Source: Corynebacterium frankenforstense
GTDB lineage: Bacteria > Actinomycetota > Actinomycetes > Mycobacteriales > Mycobacteriaceae
Length of the DNA stretch: 64,000 bases
Assembly: GCF_030211955.1 (NCBI RefSeq)
Contig: NZ_JASODI010000003.1
Coordinates: forward strand, 124,001 to 188,000
Direction: 5' to 3'
The first letter of the stretch is position 1. Every line of letters begins with the position of its first letter. This document shows positions 9,013 to 18,105 of the stretch, one piece after another. The notes beneath the pieces are model-generated. The model made no database searches. It saw nothing but the letters and a program-made list of their open reading frames with translations, and was not told the DNA's origin. Position numbers and translations under genes: made by a program.

Positions 9013-10632
9013 ATGACTCTCATTTCTTCCCCGAAGCGCCACGCGACCGCCGGCGTCACCGCCCTCGCCCTCGCCCTCGGCCTCGCCGTCGTCCCCGCCG
9101 ACGCCCAGGAGCGCGCCGGCGGGATCACCCACCGCGCCGCGGACCTGATGATCACCCCCGGCCCCGACGAGACCAGCCTGAACCTGTCCTGGCGCAGCTC
9201 CGCCACGGGCACCGAGTACGTCCAGATCGCCCCGGCCGGCGAGGACCTCGAGTCCGCCGAGCAGGTCCCCGCCGAGCAGAAGCTGAACTCGCGCGTGGGC
9301 CAGTCGCGCACGGCCACCGTCACCGGCCTGAAGCCCGACACCGCCTACACCTACCGCGTCGGCAGCGAGGCCTCCGGCTGGAGCGAGCCGGCCGAATACA
9401 CAACCGAGTCCTTCGACGGCGCCTGGAACTTCCTCTACGTCGGCGACCCGCAGATCGGCGCGAGCGGCGACGCCGCCGCCGACGGCGAGCAGTGGCGCAC
9501 CACCGTGGACACGATGACCTCCGCGCACCCGGACGCCTCCTGGCTGCTCTCCGGCGGCGACCAGGTCAACGTGTTCAGCTTCGACGAGTACGACGAGTTC
9601 CACAGCCCGGAGCAGCTGCGCAGCCTGCCGTCCGCGACGATCATGGGCAACCACGAGGTCTTCGCCCCGCAGCTCTTCGACGAGCAGTTCAACATGCCCA
9701 ACCGGGCCCCGGGCTCGGCGCGCAACTACTACTTCGAGCACAACAACGCGCTCGTCGTCGCCCTCGATTCGAACGTGACGGGCGCCCAGCAGATCCAGAA
9801 CAACGTCAACTACCTGCGCGAGACCGTCACCGAGCACGGCGCCGACAAGGACTGGGTCATCGTGACCTACCACCACGCGCCGTTCAGCCAGGCCTACCAC
9901 TACTTCGACTCGGACGTCACCGCCCAGCGCGAGGCCTACGCGCCGGTGCTCTCCGAGCTCGGGGTGGACCTGGTGCTCAGCGGGCACGACCACATCCACA
10001 CCCGCACCCACCTGATGGAGGGTTTGGAGCCGGTCGTCCCGGAGGAGGCCGCCGGCCCTGGTGACAGGCTGCACCCCGAGGAGGGCCAGACGCTCTACCT
10101 GACCGGCAGCTCCTCGAGCGGCTCGAAGTTCTACGACCTGGCCGGCCCGACCCGCTCCGACCGCCACAAGGGCATCACCCGCGAGGAGGCCGCCGAGCAG
10201 GGCCTGCCGCACGAGTCGACCGCCTGGTGGGACCAGGACTACACCCCCGACTACACCAACATCGAGGTCGACGACGACACGCTGAAGGTGACCACCCGCA
10301 ACGTCGAGGACAGCTCGCTCGTCGACGAGTTCACCCTCGACCACTCGGACGAGCCCGAGGAGCCGGGTGAGCCCGGCGACAACGGCGACGGGGGCGACGG
10401 GGGCGACCAGGGTGGCGACGACAAGCCGGGCAAGCCCGGTGAGCCGGGCGCCGACGGCTCCTCCGGTTCCTCGGGTTCCTCCGAGGGCGGCATCATCGCC
10501 GCCGGCGTGCTCGGCGGGATCACCCTGTTCGGCCTGATCGGCGCGATCGCCGCCGTGCTCGGCCACCCCGGCACCCTGGCCGACATCGACGCGCGCACCC
10601 GCGAGTTCCTCGCCCGCCTGGGCCTGGTCTAG
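9013..10632 (+). CDS. Secreted, membrane-anchored purple-acid-type phosphatase
   Basis: 539 residues. N-terminal signal peptide (MTLISSPKRHATAGVTALAL, cleavage near ADAQ, residue 33). Then a fibronectin-III-like purple acid phosphatase N-domain (about 40-130) and a calcineurin-type metallophosphoesterase domain (about 138-430). The metal-binding blocks are visible in order: GDPQIG, SGGDQ, GNHE, TYHHAPF and SGHDHIHTR. After residue 440 comes a Glu/Pro/Gly/Asp-rich linker, a hydrophobic segment (IIAAGVLGGITLFGLIGAI) and a short amphipathic end. The enzyme should act outside the membrane, freeing phosphate from organic esters. The upstream repeats suggest phosphate-starvation control. The C-terminal anchor resembles that of the protein at 56230-58239. 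Exact substrate unknown. Confidence 0.88.
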   Translation: MTLISSPKRHATAGVTALALALGLAVVPADAQERAGGITHRAADLMITPGPDETSLNLSWRSSATGTEYVQIAPAGEDLESAEQVPAEQKLNSRVGQSRTATVTGLKPDTAYTYRVGSEASGWSEPAEYTTESFDGAWNFLYVGDPQIGASGDAAADGEQWRTTVDTMTSAHPDASWLLSGGDQVNVFSFDEYDEFHSPEQLRSLPSATIMGNHEVFAPQLFDEQFNMPNRAPGSARNYYFEHNNALVVALDSNVTGAQQIQNNVNYLRETVTEHGADKDWVIVTYHHAPFSQAYHYFDSDVTAQREAYAPVLSELGVDLVLSGHDHIHTRTHLMEGLEPVVPEEAAGPGDRLHPEEGQTLYLTGSSSSGSKFYDLAGPTRSDRHKGITREEAAEQGLPHESTAWWDQDYTPDYTNIEVDDDTLKVTTRNVEDSSLVDEFTLDHSDEPEEPGEPGDNGDGGDGGDQGGDDKPGKPGEPGADGSSGSSGSSEGGIIAAGVLGGITLFGLIGAIAAVLGHPGTLADIDARTREFLARLGLV

Positions 10633-10656
10633 CGCGCCCTCCGGCCGGGCAGGTGG

Positions 10657-11345
10657 TCAGCGCCCGCCCTGCTCGCCGGAGTAGGTGCCGTCGGAGTAGA
10701 ACTCGGTGCCGTCCTCGAAGCCGATGTGCACCGTGGAGTCCAGCGGCTCGCGCGCCAGAAAACGCTGCTCGAGTTCGTCGATCTCCTCACGCTTCTCCCC
10801 CACCTTCTCCCGGACCTCCTCGAGGCTCGACCCCTCGATGTCCCAGAAGTACCTGGCGCTGTGTTTGTCCGTGAGCAGGTAGTAGAACGCCCGGTTGTAG
10901 GTCTCGTCGACGGTCTGCCCGTCGGGGCGTAGAGCCACAGCTCCCCGGAGGCCGCCAGCGCCCGGTAGTGCTCCCACTTGTCGTCGAGGTACTGCAGCTC
11001 CGCGTCGTACTCGGGCAGGTCCTGCGCGTGGAGCGTCGTGGTCGGTGCCGTGGTCTCGGTCGTGCGCTCCGGCGAGAACGTCGCCGTCGCCGAGGTCGAC
11101 GTCGTCGAAGACAGCGCCGAAGACGGCGAGACCCAGATCAGCGGCGAGCTGGTGGGCGCCGTGGTCTCGGGGGCGCCGACGTTGAAGCGGCTCCAGCTGA
11201 CCCAGCCGAGGACCCCGACGATCGCGAGCACCGCGACGACGCCGACCGCCAGCACGGCGATGACGCCGGCGCCGGGCCCGCCGGGCTGCCCCTCAGTGGC
11301 CGGGGCCCCGCCGTCGGGTCCGCGGAATTCGTTCTCGGCCGACAT
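10657..11345 (-). pseudogene. Frameshifted single-span membrane protein, family unknown
   Basis: The gene starts MSAENEFRGPDGG with a transmembrane helix at about residues 27-50 (VIAVLAVGVVAVLAIVGVLGW). It reads well to ELWLYAP, then loses the frame at a run of four G on the plus strand (10924-10927). From DGQTVDETYNRAFYYLLTDK onward the sensible protein continues in another frame to a stop at 10657, with a charged coiled-coil-like stretch (SLEEVREKVGEKREEIDELEQ). Adding one base in that run restores one protein of about 229 residues. A real single-base deletion or a sequencing error in the homopolymer both explain it. No named family recognised; predicted topology is a small cytoplasmic N-terminus and an external C-terminal domain. 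Confidence 0.7.
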
Positions 11346-11410
11346 GGTCCCGCCGTCCTCTCGCCGTGGTCTCTGATGCGGGCGGCTGACGGAGGAGACT
11401 GTCGCCCGGC

Positions 11411-11439
11411 AAAAGAATAACTCCCGGTTGGTGACCGGG
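11411..11439 (-). terminator. Terminator after the valS-folC-DUF4233 unit
   Basis: Stem CCCGGT/ACCGGG around a 5-base loop (11423-11439), followed on the minus strand by AGTTATTCTTTTG. It lies 41 bases after the DUF4233 stop. The stem is short but the T-rich tail is clear. Confidence 0.65.
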
Positions 11440-11480
11440 GGTACAGTTCCGCGTGCGGGACCTCGGCGCGGGTGCCGCGT

Positions 11481-11918
11481 CTACATGTGCTGGGTGGTCA
11501 ACAGCCCCCGCCGCATGCGCTCGATGAGGTTGGAGCGCAGGTAGAGGATGTAGGCCCACACGGCGATGAACAGCAGCGCGACGATGCCCATCGACGGGTG
11601 GATGAGGAAGCCCGCCAGGGCGACGACCTGCAGCACCACGACCGCCGTCGTCGCCCAGCTGTAGCGCTGCAGGAAGGCCAGCACCAGGAAGGCCAGCGAG
11701 AGCACCGTCACCGAGACCCAGTTGACGGTGGTCCAGTAGGCGCCCCCGTCGACGCGCAGGATGACGGTGAGCACCAGCGCGAAGCTGATCGCCTCCATGA
11801 CCAGGGTGCCGGCCATCACGCCGCGCAGGCCCTTGAGCGGGTCCTTCTCCGGGGCGTGTCCGGGCCCCAGCGGGCCGTACTCGACCCCGGCGGTCTCGTT
11901 CGCGGGCCTGTCGCTCAC
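11481..11918 (-). CDS. DUF4233 membrane protein, FolC-linked
   Basis: 145 residues with four hydrophobic segments (about 33-52, 62-83, 90-108, 112-128). Motifs such as LKGLRGVMAGTLVMEAISFALVL and the usual position directly after folC identify the actinobacterial DUF4233 family, whose function is not known. The GTG start overlaps the folC stop by 4 bases (GTGA), so the two are translationally coupled. Last gene of the valS-folC operon before a terminator. Confidence 0.85.
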   Translation of the reverse strand: MSDRPANETAGVEYGPLGPGHAPEKDPLKGLRGVMAGTLVMEAISFALVLTVILRVDGGAYWTTVNWVSVTVLSLAFLVLAFLQRYSWATTAVVVLQVVALAGFLIHPSMGIVALLFIAVWAYILYLRSNLIERMRRGLLTTQHM

Positions 11919-13570
11919 GCGGGTTCCTTTCCGAAGAGGGTGCGGGCCTCACCGGCGGTGACCACCGAGCCGGTGACGATGACGCCGGAGCCGGACTGCA
12001 TGTCGGCGTCCTCGGCCAGTTCGAAGGCCAACTCTACCGCCCCGGGAAGGGCGGCGGCGACGTGCACGCGCTCCTCGCCGAAGATCTCGCGGGCGATCTC
12101 CGCCAGCGACTCGGCGTTCAGCGCGCGCGGCGAGGTGTTGGCCGTGCACACGATCTCGCTGAGGTGCGGCTCGAGCTCGGTGAGGATCCCGCGGACGTCC
12201 TTGTCCGCCAGGATGCCGACCACGCCGATGAGGCGACGGAAGTCGAAGTCGCGCTCGAGCGCCGCGCCCAGGGCACGCGCACCGTGCGGGTTGTGGGCGG
12301 CGTCGATGAAGGTCGTCGGCGTCGAGCGCACCCGCTCGAGGCGGCCCGGCGAGGTGACCGGGGCGAAGCCGCGACGCACCGTGTCCTGGTCGAGCTGGCG
12401 GCCGGCCCCGGCGCCGAAGAACGCCTCGACGGCGGCCAGGGCGACCGCGGCGTTGCGGGTCTGGTGCTCGCCCGAGAGCGGCAGGAAGATGTCGGTGTAC
12501 TCGCCGGCCAGGCCCCGGATGGTCAGGGTCTGCCCGCCGACGGCCACGCCGGCGGACTCCACGCCGAACTCCACGCCCGCGCGGGCCACGGCGGCGTCGA
12601 CCTCCACGGTGCGGCGCAGCAGCACCTCCATCGCCTCGGGCTCCTGCTCGGCGAGGATCGCGATGTTGTCCGGCGGGGTCAGCAGGTCGTCGGTGTCCCA
12701 GCGGGACTTGATGATCCCAGCCTTCTCCCCGGCGATCTCGCCGACGGTGTCGCCGAGGTACTCGGTGTGGTCCAGGCCGACGGGCATGACGACGGCGACC
12801 TGGGCGGAGACGACGTTGGTGGCGTCCCAGCGCCCGCCCATGCCGACCTCGACGACGCCGACGTCCACCGGCGCGTCCGCGAAGGCGGCGTAGGCCATGG
12901 CGGTGAGCACCTCGAACTTGCTCATCGGCACGCCGAAGCGCTCGTCGACCATCTCGACGTAGGGCCGGATCTCCCGCCAGGTCTCGACGTAGCGGCGCGG
13001 GTGCACGGGCACACCGTCGATGGCGATGCGCTCGGTGACCTGCTGCAGGTGCGGGCTGGTGGTGCGCCCGGTGCGCCGGTGGAAGGCGCGCAGCAGCGAC
13101 TCGACCATGCGCACCACGGAGGTCTTGCCGTTGGTGCCGGCGACGAGGATGACCGGGTAGGCGTTCTGGGGCGAGCCCAGCAGATCCATCAGGGCCTCGA
13201 CGCGCTCGAGGGTCGGGTCGATCTTGGTCTCGGGCCAGCGCTGGTTCAGCTCGGCCTCGACCTCGGCCAGGGCGGCGAGGTCCTCCTCGGTGACGGGTTC
13301 CTCGATGGCGACGTCCTCGGCGGGACCGGCCTCCTCGGCCATGTCGATCGGCAGGCTCAGGCCCGTCTCGTCGAGGTGCACGCCGGCCGAGGCGTCGGCC
13401 CCGGCGCCGAGGTTCTCCTCGGCCTTCTCCAGGCGGTGCAGCTCCTCGGCGGTCAGCGCCTCGCCGGCGAGCATCGCCTCGGCGAGCTCGGCGTCGCTGC
13501 GCTCACGGGCGCCCGCGGCGCCGGGCGTCGAGCCCGACGCGGCGTCGTCAATCGAACCGTCGTCTGCCAT
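11915..13570 (-). CDS. folC: Folylpolyglutamate synthase / dihydrofolate synthase
   Basis: Adds glutamate to dihydropteroate and to folates. 551 residues: an N-terminal acidic extension of about 95 residues not found in E. coli FolC, then the Mur-ligase-type ATPase with the P-loop VAGTNGKTSV (about 143-152). The family pattern TSPHLQQVTERIAIDG and the ligase motifs GLDHTEYLGDTVGEIAGEKAGI and DAAHNPHG follow. The ATG overlaps the valS stop by one base (TGATG) and the stop overlaps the next gene, so valS-folC-DUF4233 is a tight operon. The long N-terminal extension is a corynebacterial trait as far as I know. Confidence 0.95.
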   Translation of the reverse strand: MADDGSIDDAASGSTPGAAGARERSDAELAEAMLAGEALTAEELHRLEKAEENLGAGADASAGVHLDETGLSLPIDMAEEAGPAEDVAIEEPVTEEDLAALAEVEAELNQRWPETKIDPTLERVEALMDLLGSPQNAYPVILVAGTNGKTSVVRMVESLLRAFHRRTGRTTSPHLQQVTERIAIDGVPVHPRRYVETWREIRPYVEMVDERFGVPMSKFEVLTAMAYAAFADAPVDVGVVEVGMGGRWDATNVVSAQVAVVMPVGLDHTEYLGDTVGEIAGEKAGIIKSRWDTDDLLTPPDNIAILAEQEPEAMEVLLRRTVEVDAAVARAGVEFGVESAGVAVGGQTLTIRGLAGEYTDIFLPLSGEHQTRNAAVALAAVEAFFGAGAGRQLDQDTVRRGFAPVTSPGRLERVRSTPTTFIDAAHNPHGARALGAALERDFDFRRLIGVVGILADKDVRGILTELEPHLSEIVCTANTSPRALNAESLAEIAREIFGEERVHVAAALPGAVELAFELAEDADMQSGSGVIVTGSVVTAGEARTLFGKEPA

Positions 13571-16284
13571 CAGTTCATCGCCTCCAGACGCTGACGGATG
13601 CGGGCGACCTCCTCCTCGGCGATCACGCGGCGCTCGCGGATGCCGTTGACCACCTTCTCGGGGGCCTTGTCCACGAAGTTGGGGTTGTTGAGCTTCTTGG
13701 CCGTGGTCTCGAGCTCCTTCTCGGCCTTGGCCAGCTCCTTCTCCAGGCGCTTGCGCTCGGCGGCCTTGTCGACGGTGCCGGAGGTGTCCAGCGCAACCTC
13801 GACGGTGGCCTGGTTGAGGCGCACCTCAACCGAGGCGGAGGCGTCGAAGTCCTCGCCCGGGGCCTCGACGCGGGCCAGGGAGCGGATCAGGTCCTCCTGG
13901 TCGACCAGGTCGGCCGCCGCGAAGTCGAGGCGGGCGGGCACCTTCTGGGAGGGCTTGACACCTTGGTCGGAGCGGAAGCGGCGGATCTCGGTGATCAGGG
14001 TCTGCGCGTCGGCGATGCGGCGGGCGGCGACCTCGTCGGTGGTCGCACCGCCGTTGGTGTCGGCCACGCCCGGCCAGGAGGCCTTCATCAGCGACTCCTC
14101 GCCGGTCAGCGCGGTCCAGAGCACCTCGGTGACGAACGGCATGGCCGGGTGCAGCAGGCGCAGCAGCACGTCGAGGACGCGGCCCAGGACGATCTTGGTG
14201 TTCTCGCCGACGACGTTGGCGCCGTCGCGCGGGATCTGGGTCTTGGCGATCTCGAGGTACCAGTCGCAGAACTCGTCCCAGGCGAAGTGGTAGAGCTCCT
14301 CGTTGGCCTTGGCGAACTGGTAGTCGTCGAAGTAGGCGTCGACGCGGCCGCGGACCTCCTCGAGGCGGTCGAGGATCCAGCGGTCGGCGTCGGTGAGCAC
14401 GTCGCGGTCCGGCAGCAGGTCGACGTGCGCGCCGTTCATCAGGGCGAAGCGCGCGGCGTTGAAGAGCTTGGTGGCGAAGTTGCGCGAGCTCTGCGCGTGG
14501 TCCTCGCCCACCGGCAGGTCGACGCCGGGGTTGGCGCCGCGGGCCAGGGTGAAGCGCAGGGCGTCGGCGCCGTAGCGCTCGACCCAGTCCATCGGGTCGA
14601 TGCCGTTGCCCAGCGACTTCGACATCTTGCGGCCCTTCTCGTCACGGACCAGGCCGTGCAGGAAGAGGTCGGTGAACGGGATCTGCGGGCGCCCCTCGGT
14701 GCCCTCGCCGAGGATCTCCGGGGTGATCTTGGCGGCGAAGGTGCCGAACATCATCATGCGCGCCACCCAGAAGAACAGGATGTCGTAGGCGGTGACCAGC
14801 ACGGAGGTCGGGTAGAACTTGGCCAGCTCCGGGGTGGAGTCCGGCCAGCCCATCGTGGAGAACGGCCACAGCGCGGAGGAGAACCAGGTGTCCAGGACGT
14901 CCGGGTCCTGCTCCCAGCCCTCCGGCGGGGTGTCGTCGGGGCCGCAGCAGACCATCTCGCGGTTGCCCTCGGCGTCGGCCGGGCCGTACCAGATCGGGAT
15001 GCGGTGGCCCCACCACAGCTGGCGCGAGATCGTCCAGTCGTGCATGTCGTCGACCCAGTCGAAGTAGCGCGGCTCGAGGTTCTTCGGGTGGATGGTGGTG
15101 TCGCCGGAGCGCACCGCGTCGCCGGCCATCTTGGCCAACTCGTCGACCTTGACGAACCACTGCAGCGACAGGCGCGGCTCGATCGGCTCGCCGGAGCGCT
15201 CGGAGTGGCCGACGGAGTGGACGTAGGGGCGGACCTCCTTGACGATGCGCCCCTGCTCGCGCAGCGCCTCACGGATCGCGTCGCGGGCCTCCTCGCGGGC
15301 CAGCCCGTCGAAGCGGGTGCCGGTGCCGTTGATCTTGCCGTCCTCGTCGATGACCTGCGGCATGGGCAGGTCGTGGCGCAGGCCCATCGCGTAGTCGTTC
15401 GGGTCGTGGGCCGGGGTGATCTTTACGGCGCCGGTGCCGAACTCGGGGTCGACGTAGTCGTCGGCGATGACGGTCAGCGTCAGGTCGTCGCGGAAGGGGT
15501 GCGGGAAGGTCTGGCCGACCATGTCGGTGTAGCGCTCGTCGTCGGGGTGGACCGCGACGGCGACGTCGCCGAGCATCGTCTCGATACGCGTGGTGGCGAC
15601 GATGATGTGCGGCTCGGCGTCGTTGAGCGAACCGTAGCGGAAGCTGACCAGCTCGCCCTCGACGTCCTTGTAGGTGACCTCGATGTCGCTGACGGCGGTG
15701 CGCAGCTCCGGCGACCAGTTGACCAGGCGGTTGGCCCGGTAGATCATGCCGCGGTCGTAGAGCTCCTTGAAGATGGTCTGCACGGCGCGCGACAGGCCGT
15801 CGTCGAGGGTGAAGCGCTCGCGCTCCCAGTCGACGGAGTCGCCGATGGCGCGCATCTGCCTGAGGATGCGCCCGCCGTACTGCTCCTTCCACTCCCAGAC
15901 CTTCTCCACGAACTCCTCGCGGGTGTAGTCGTGGCGGGTCTTGCCCTCGGTCTCGGCGAGCATTCCCTCGACCTTGGACTGGGTGGCGATGCCGGCGTGG
16001 TCCATGCCGGGCAGCCAGAGCACCTCAAAGCCCTGCATGCGCTTGCGGCGGGCCAGACCGTCCATGAGGGTGTGGTCCAGCGCGTGGCCCATGTGCAGCT
16101 GGCCGGTGACGTTCGGCGGCGGCAGCACGATGGAGAACGCCGGCTTGTCGCTGGCTGGGTCGGCGTGGAAGTAACCGCGGTCCTGCCAGCGCTGGTAGAG
16201 CTCGCCCTCGTGCTCCTTGGGGTCCCAGCTCTTGGGCAGCAGGTCGGCGCGGTTGTCGGTGTGTGCGGCGTTCTGGTCAGTCAC
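13570..16284 (-). CDS. valS: Valyl-tRNA synthetase
   Basis: Class I synthetase charging tRNA-Val, with an editing domain. 904 residues. HIGH-type motif [15 protein letters not shown] near residue 55; KMSKSLGN near 555; [11 protein letters not shown] in between; C-terminal coiled coil ([26 protein letters not shown]) typical of ValS. The GTG start lies eight bases after a perfect TATGAT (16293-16298), so the message looks leaderless and there is no room for a T-box leader. First gene of the valS-folC-DUF4233 operon. Confidence 0.98.
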   Translation of the reverse strand: MTDQNAAHTDNRADLLPKSWDPKEHEGELYQRWQDRGYFHADPASDKPAFSIVLPPPNVTGQLHMGHALDHTLMDGLARRKRMQGFEVLWLPGMDHAGIATQSKVEGMLAETEGKTRHDYTREEFVEKVWEWKEQYGGRILRQMRAIGDSVDWERERFTLDDGLSRAVQTIFKELYDRGMIYRANRLVNWSPELRTAVSDIEVTYKDVEGELVSFRYGSLNDAEPHIIVATTRIETMLGDVAVAVHPDDERYTDMVGQTFPHPFRDDLTLTVIADDYVDPEFGTGAVKITPAHDPNDYAMGLRHDLPMPQVIDEDGKINGTGTRFDGLAREEARDAIREALREQGRIVKEVRPYVHSVGHSERSGEPIEPRLSLQWFVKVDELAKMAGDAVRSGDTTIHPKNLEPRYFDWVDDMHDWTISRQLWWGHRIPIWYGPADAEGNREMVCCGPDDTPPEGWEQDPDVLDTWFSSALWPFSTMGWPDSTPELAKFYPTSVLVTAYDILFFWVARMMMFGTFAAKITPEILGEGTEGRPQIPFTDLFLHGLVRDEKGRKMSKSLGNGIDPMDWVERYGADALRFTLARGANPGVDLPVGEDHAQSSRNFATKLFNAARFALMNGAHVDLLPDRDVLTDADRWILDRLEEVRGRVDAYFDDYQFAKANEELYHFAWDEFCDWYLEIAKTQIPRDGANVVGENTKIVLGRVLDVLLRLLHPAMPFVTEVLWTALTGEESLMKASWPGVADTNGGATTDEVAARRIADAQTLITEIRRFRSDQGVKPSQKVPARLDFAAADLVDQEDLIRSLARVEAPGEDFDASASVEVRLNQATVEVALDTSGTVDKAAERKRLEKELAKAEKELETTAKKLNNPNFVDKAPEKVVNGIRERRVIAEEEVARIRQRLEAMN

Positions 16285-16292
16285 AGCGACCC

Positions 16293-16298
16293 ATCATA
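16293..16298 (-). promoter_or_regulatory. -10 box TATGAT of valS (leaderless)
   Basis: Consensus-like TATGAT on the minus strand, eight bases before the GTG start. Confidence 0.6.
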
Positions 16299-16470
16299 GC
16301 GGCCGGGTGCGCGCGTTAACGCGCCGGTCGGCGCCGCCGCGCGTGTGCGTGTGGCCCGTGATTGACGACGCTCGCGCATGACCCCTGCCACTGCGCACGT
16401 GCGGCGCGGGCGGGGTCACGTAAATACCACAGGTGACTTCACCACGCGCGGCGCCCACCCGTAACGGGGG

Positions 16471-16476
16471 TAGGGT
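16471..16476 (+). promoter_or_regulatory. -10 box TAGGGT of MFS exporter gene
   Basis: TAGGGT, eight bases, then GTG at 16485; no ribosome-binding site. Supports the GTG start over the in-frame ATG at 16500. Confidence 0.5.
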
Positions 16477-16484
16477 GGCTCCTC

Positions 16485-18080
16485 GTGACTGAATCGTCGA
16501 TGAAGAGGGAAGAAAACAAGGCACAGAACCCGGGTGCTCATCTGCCGGCGGTGGCCAAGCACGACCCGAAGTGGGTCAGCGTGGTGGGCACATCGCGGCG
16601 GTACAACCGCAACCTCATGCTCGTGGTGCCGCTGATCGCGCTGGCGATGTCGCTGATCCAGGTCAGCTCCGTCAACGTCGCACTCAGCTCGATCGCCACG
16701 GCCACGGGGGCGACCTCCACGGAGCTGCAGTGGATCCTGTCCGGCTACGCGCTGGCCATCGGTGTCGCGCTCGTGCCGTCGGGGCGCCTGGGCGACCTGA
16801 TCGGGCGCGCGGAGCTGTTCACGGTGGGCATGGTGTTGTTCACCCTGGCCTCCACCGCCTGCGGCCTGGTCAGCCACGCCGGCGTGCTCAACGTGCTGCG
16901 CGTGCTGCAGGGGCTGGCCGCGGGCGTCTTCTCCCCGCAGATCACCGGCATCATCCAGCAGTACTTCCGCGGCCAGGCCCGCGCGAAGGCCTTCGCGCTC
17001 TTCGGCTTCGTCATCTCGGTCTCCGTGGCGCTCGGCCCGGTGATGTCCGGCGTGCTCATCCAGCTGCTCGGCGGCCAGACCGGCTGGCGCTCGACGTTCC
17101 TGATCAACCTGCCGCTGGGCGTCGCCGGCGTGGTCGCGGCGCTGCTGTGGCTGCCCTTCGGCGCGGAGCGGCGCCGCCGCGACGCGGGCAAGGGCTCGCA
17201 CCTGGTGGCCCGCCGCATCGACCTGGACCCGGTGGGCACCGTGCTGCTCGTGCTCACGGTCGTGATGATCATGCTGCCCTTCGTAACCCGCAACCACCCG
17301 ATGATATGGCTGCTGCTGCCGACGGCCCTGTTCACCGGCGTCTGCTGGGTCCTCTGGGAGCGCCGCTACGCCGCGCGCGGCGGGGACCCGATGGTGGACC
17401 TGCGGCTGTTCACGCTGAGCTCCTTCAGCTACTGCAACGCCGTGGCCGCCCTGCAGTTTCTGGGCATCACCTCGGTCTTCGCGCTGGTGGCGATCTACCT
17501 GCAGCAGGGCCTGGGCCGCTCGGCGCTGCTGGCCGGCGTCATCGGCCTGCCCAACGCGGCGGCCTCGGCGGTCTCCTCGCTGTGGTCCGGAAAGTACGCC
17601 ATCAACTACGGTCGCGGCCTGCAGGTCTTCGCCGTGGGCATGATGGCCCTCGGCGTCAGCCTCGCCGCCGGCGCGGCCCTCATGGTCCCGCAGGGCTGGT
17701 CCGTGTGGTGGATGGCCGTCGGGTTCGGCGTGCAGGGCATCGGCCAGGGCATGATGGCCTCGGTCAACCAGACCCAGGCGATGCTCGACGTCCCGCCGGC
17801 CCAGGGCGGCGTGGCCGGCGGGGTGACCCAGACGGTGCAGCGCATCACCACCGCCATCGGCAACGCGATGATGACGGGCATCTTCTTCGCCCTGGCCGCC
17901 GGCGCGGACGGCGCCGCGGCGGGCGCGGCCGAGTCCGTGCGCGCCTGGTCGGACGCGATCGCGGTGGCCTACCTGACCATCGGCGCGATCATGGTGGTCT
18001 GCCTGGGCGTGGCCGTGGCCTATTGGCGCACCGGCCGCCGCGGCGGCAACCACCGGGCCGTGACCGCCCGAGCGGAGTAG
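16485..18080 (+). CDS. MFS drug/proton antiporter, 14-helix DHA2 (EmrB/QacA) type
   Basis: Inner-membrane exporter of 531 residues with about 14 hydrophobic segments beginning at residue 45. Diagnostic patterns: LQWILSGYALAIGVALVPSGRLGDLIGRAELF (motif A region), RVLQGLAAGVFSPQITGIIQQYF (motif B/C region) and GWRSTFLINLPLGV, all typical of the DHA2 family. The N-terminus is a polar stretch of about 40 residues. Divergent from valS and convergent with the Hsp70-like gene; no regulator is adjacent. Substrate unknown; drug or toxic-metabolite export is the family norm. Confidence 0.88.
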   Translation: MTESSMKREENKAQNPGAHLPAVAKHDPKWVSVVGTSRRYNRNLMLVVPLIALAMSLIQVSSVNVALSSIATATGATSTELQWILSGYALAIGVALVPSGRLGDLIGRAELFTVGMVLFTLASTACGLVSHAGVLNVLRVLQGLAAGVFSPQITGIIQQYFRGQARAKAFALFGFVISVSVALGPVMSGVLIQLLGGQTGWRSTFLINLPLGVAGVVAALLWLPFGAERRRRDAGKGSHLVARRIDLDPVGTVLLVLTVVMIMLPFVTRNHPMIWLLLPTALFTGVCWVLWERRYAARGGDPMVDLRLFTLSSFSYCNAVAALQFLGITSVFALVAIYLQQGLGRSALLAGVIGLPNAAASAVSSLWSGKYAINYGRGLQVFAVGMMALGVSLAAGAALMVPQGWSVWWMAVGFGVQGIGQGMMASVNQTQAMLDVPPAQGGVAGGVTQTVQRITTAIGNAMMTGIFFALAAGADGAAAGAAESVRAWSDAIAVAYLTIGAIMVVCLGVAVAYWRTGRRGGNHRAVTARAE

Positions 18081-18105
18081 CCGGCTCCGGGAGCGGGGCC
18101 CGGGG

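Noticed and set aside
16285..16484. Possible T-box or leader before valS
   Set aside because: A perfect TATGAT lies eight bases before the GTG, so the transcript appears to start at the start codon and leaves no leader; T-boxes are also rare for valS in this group.
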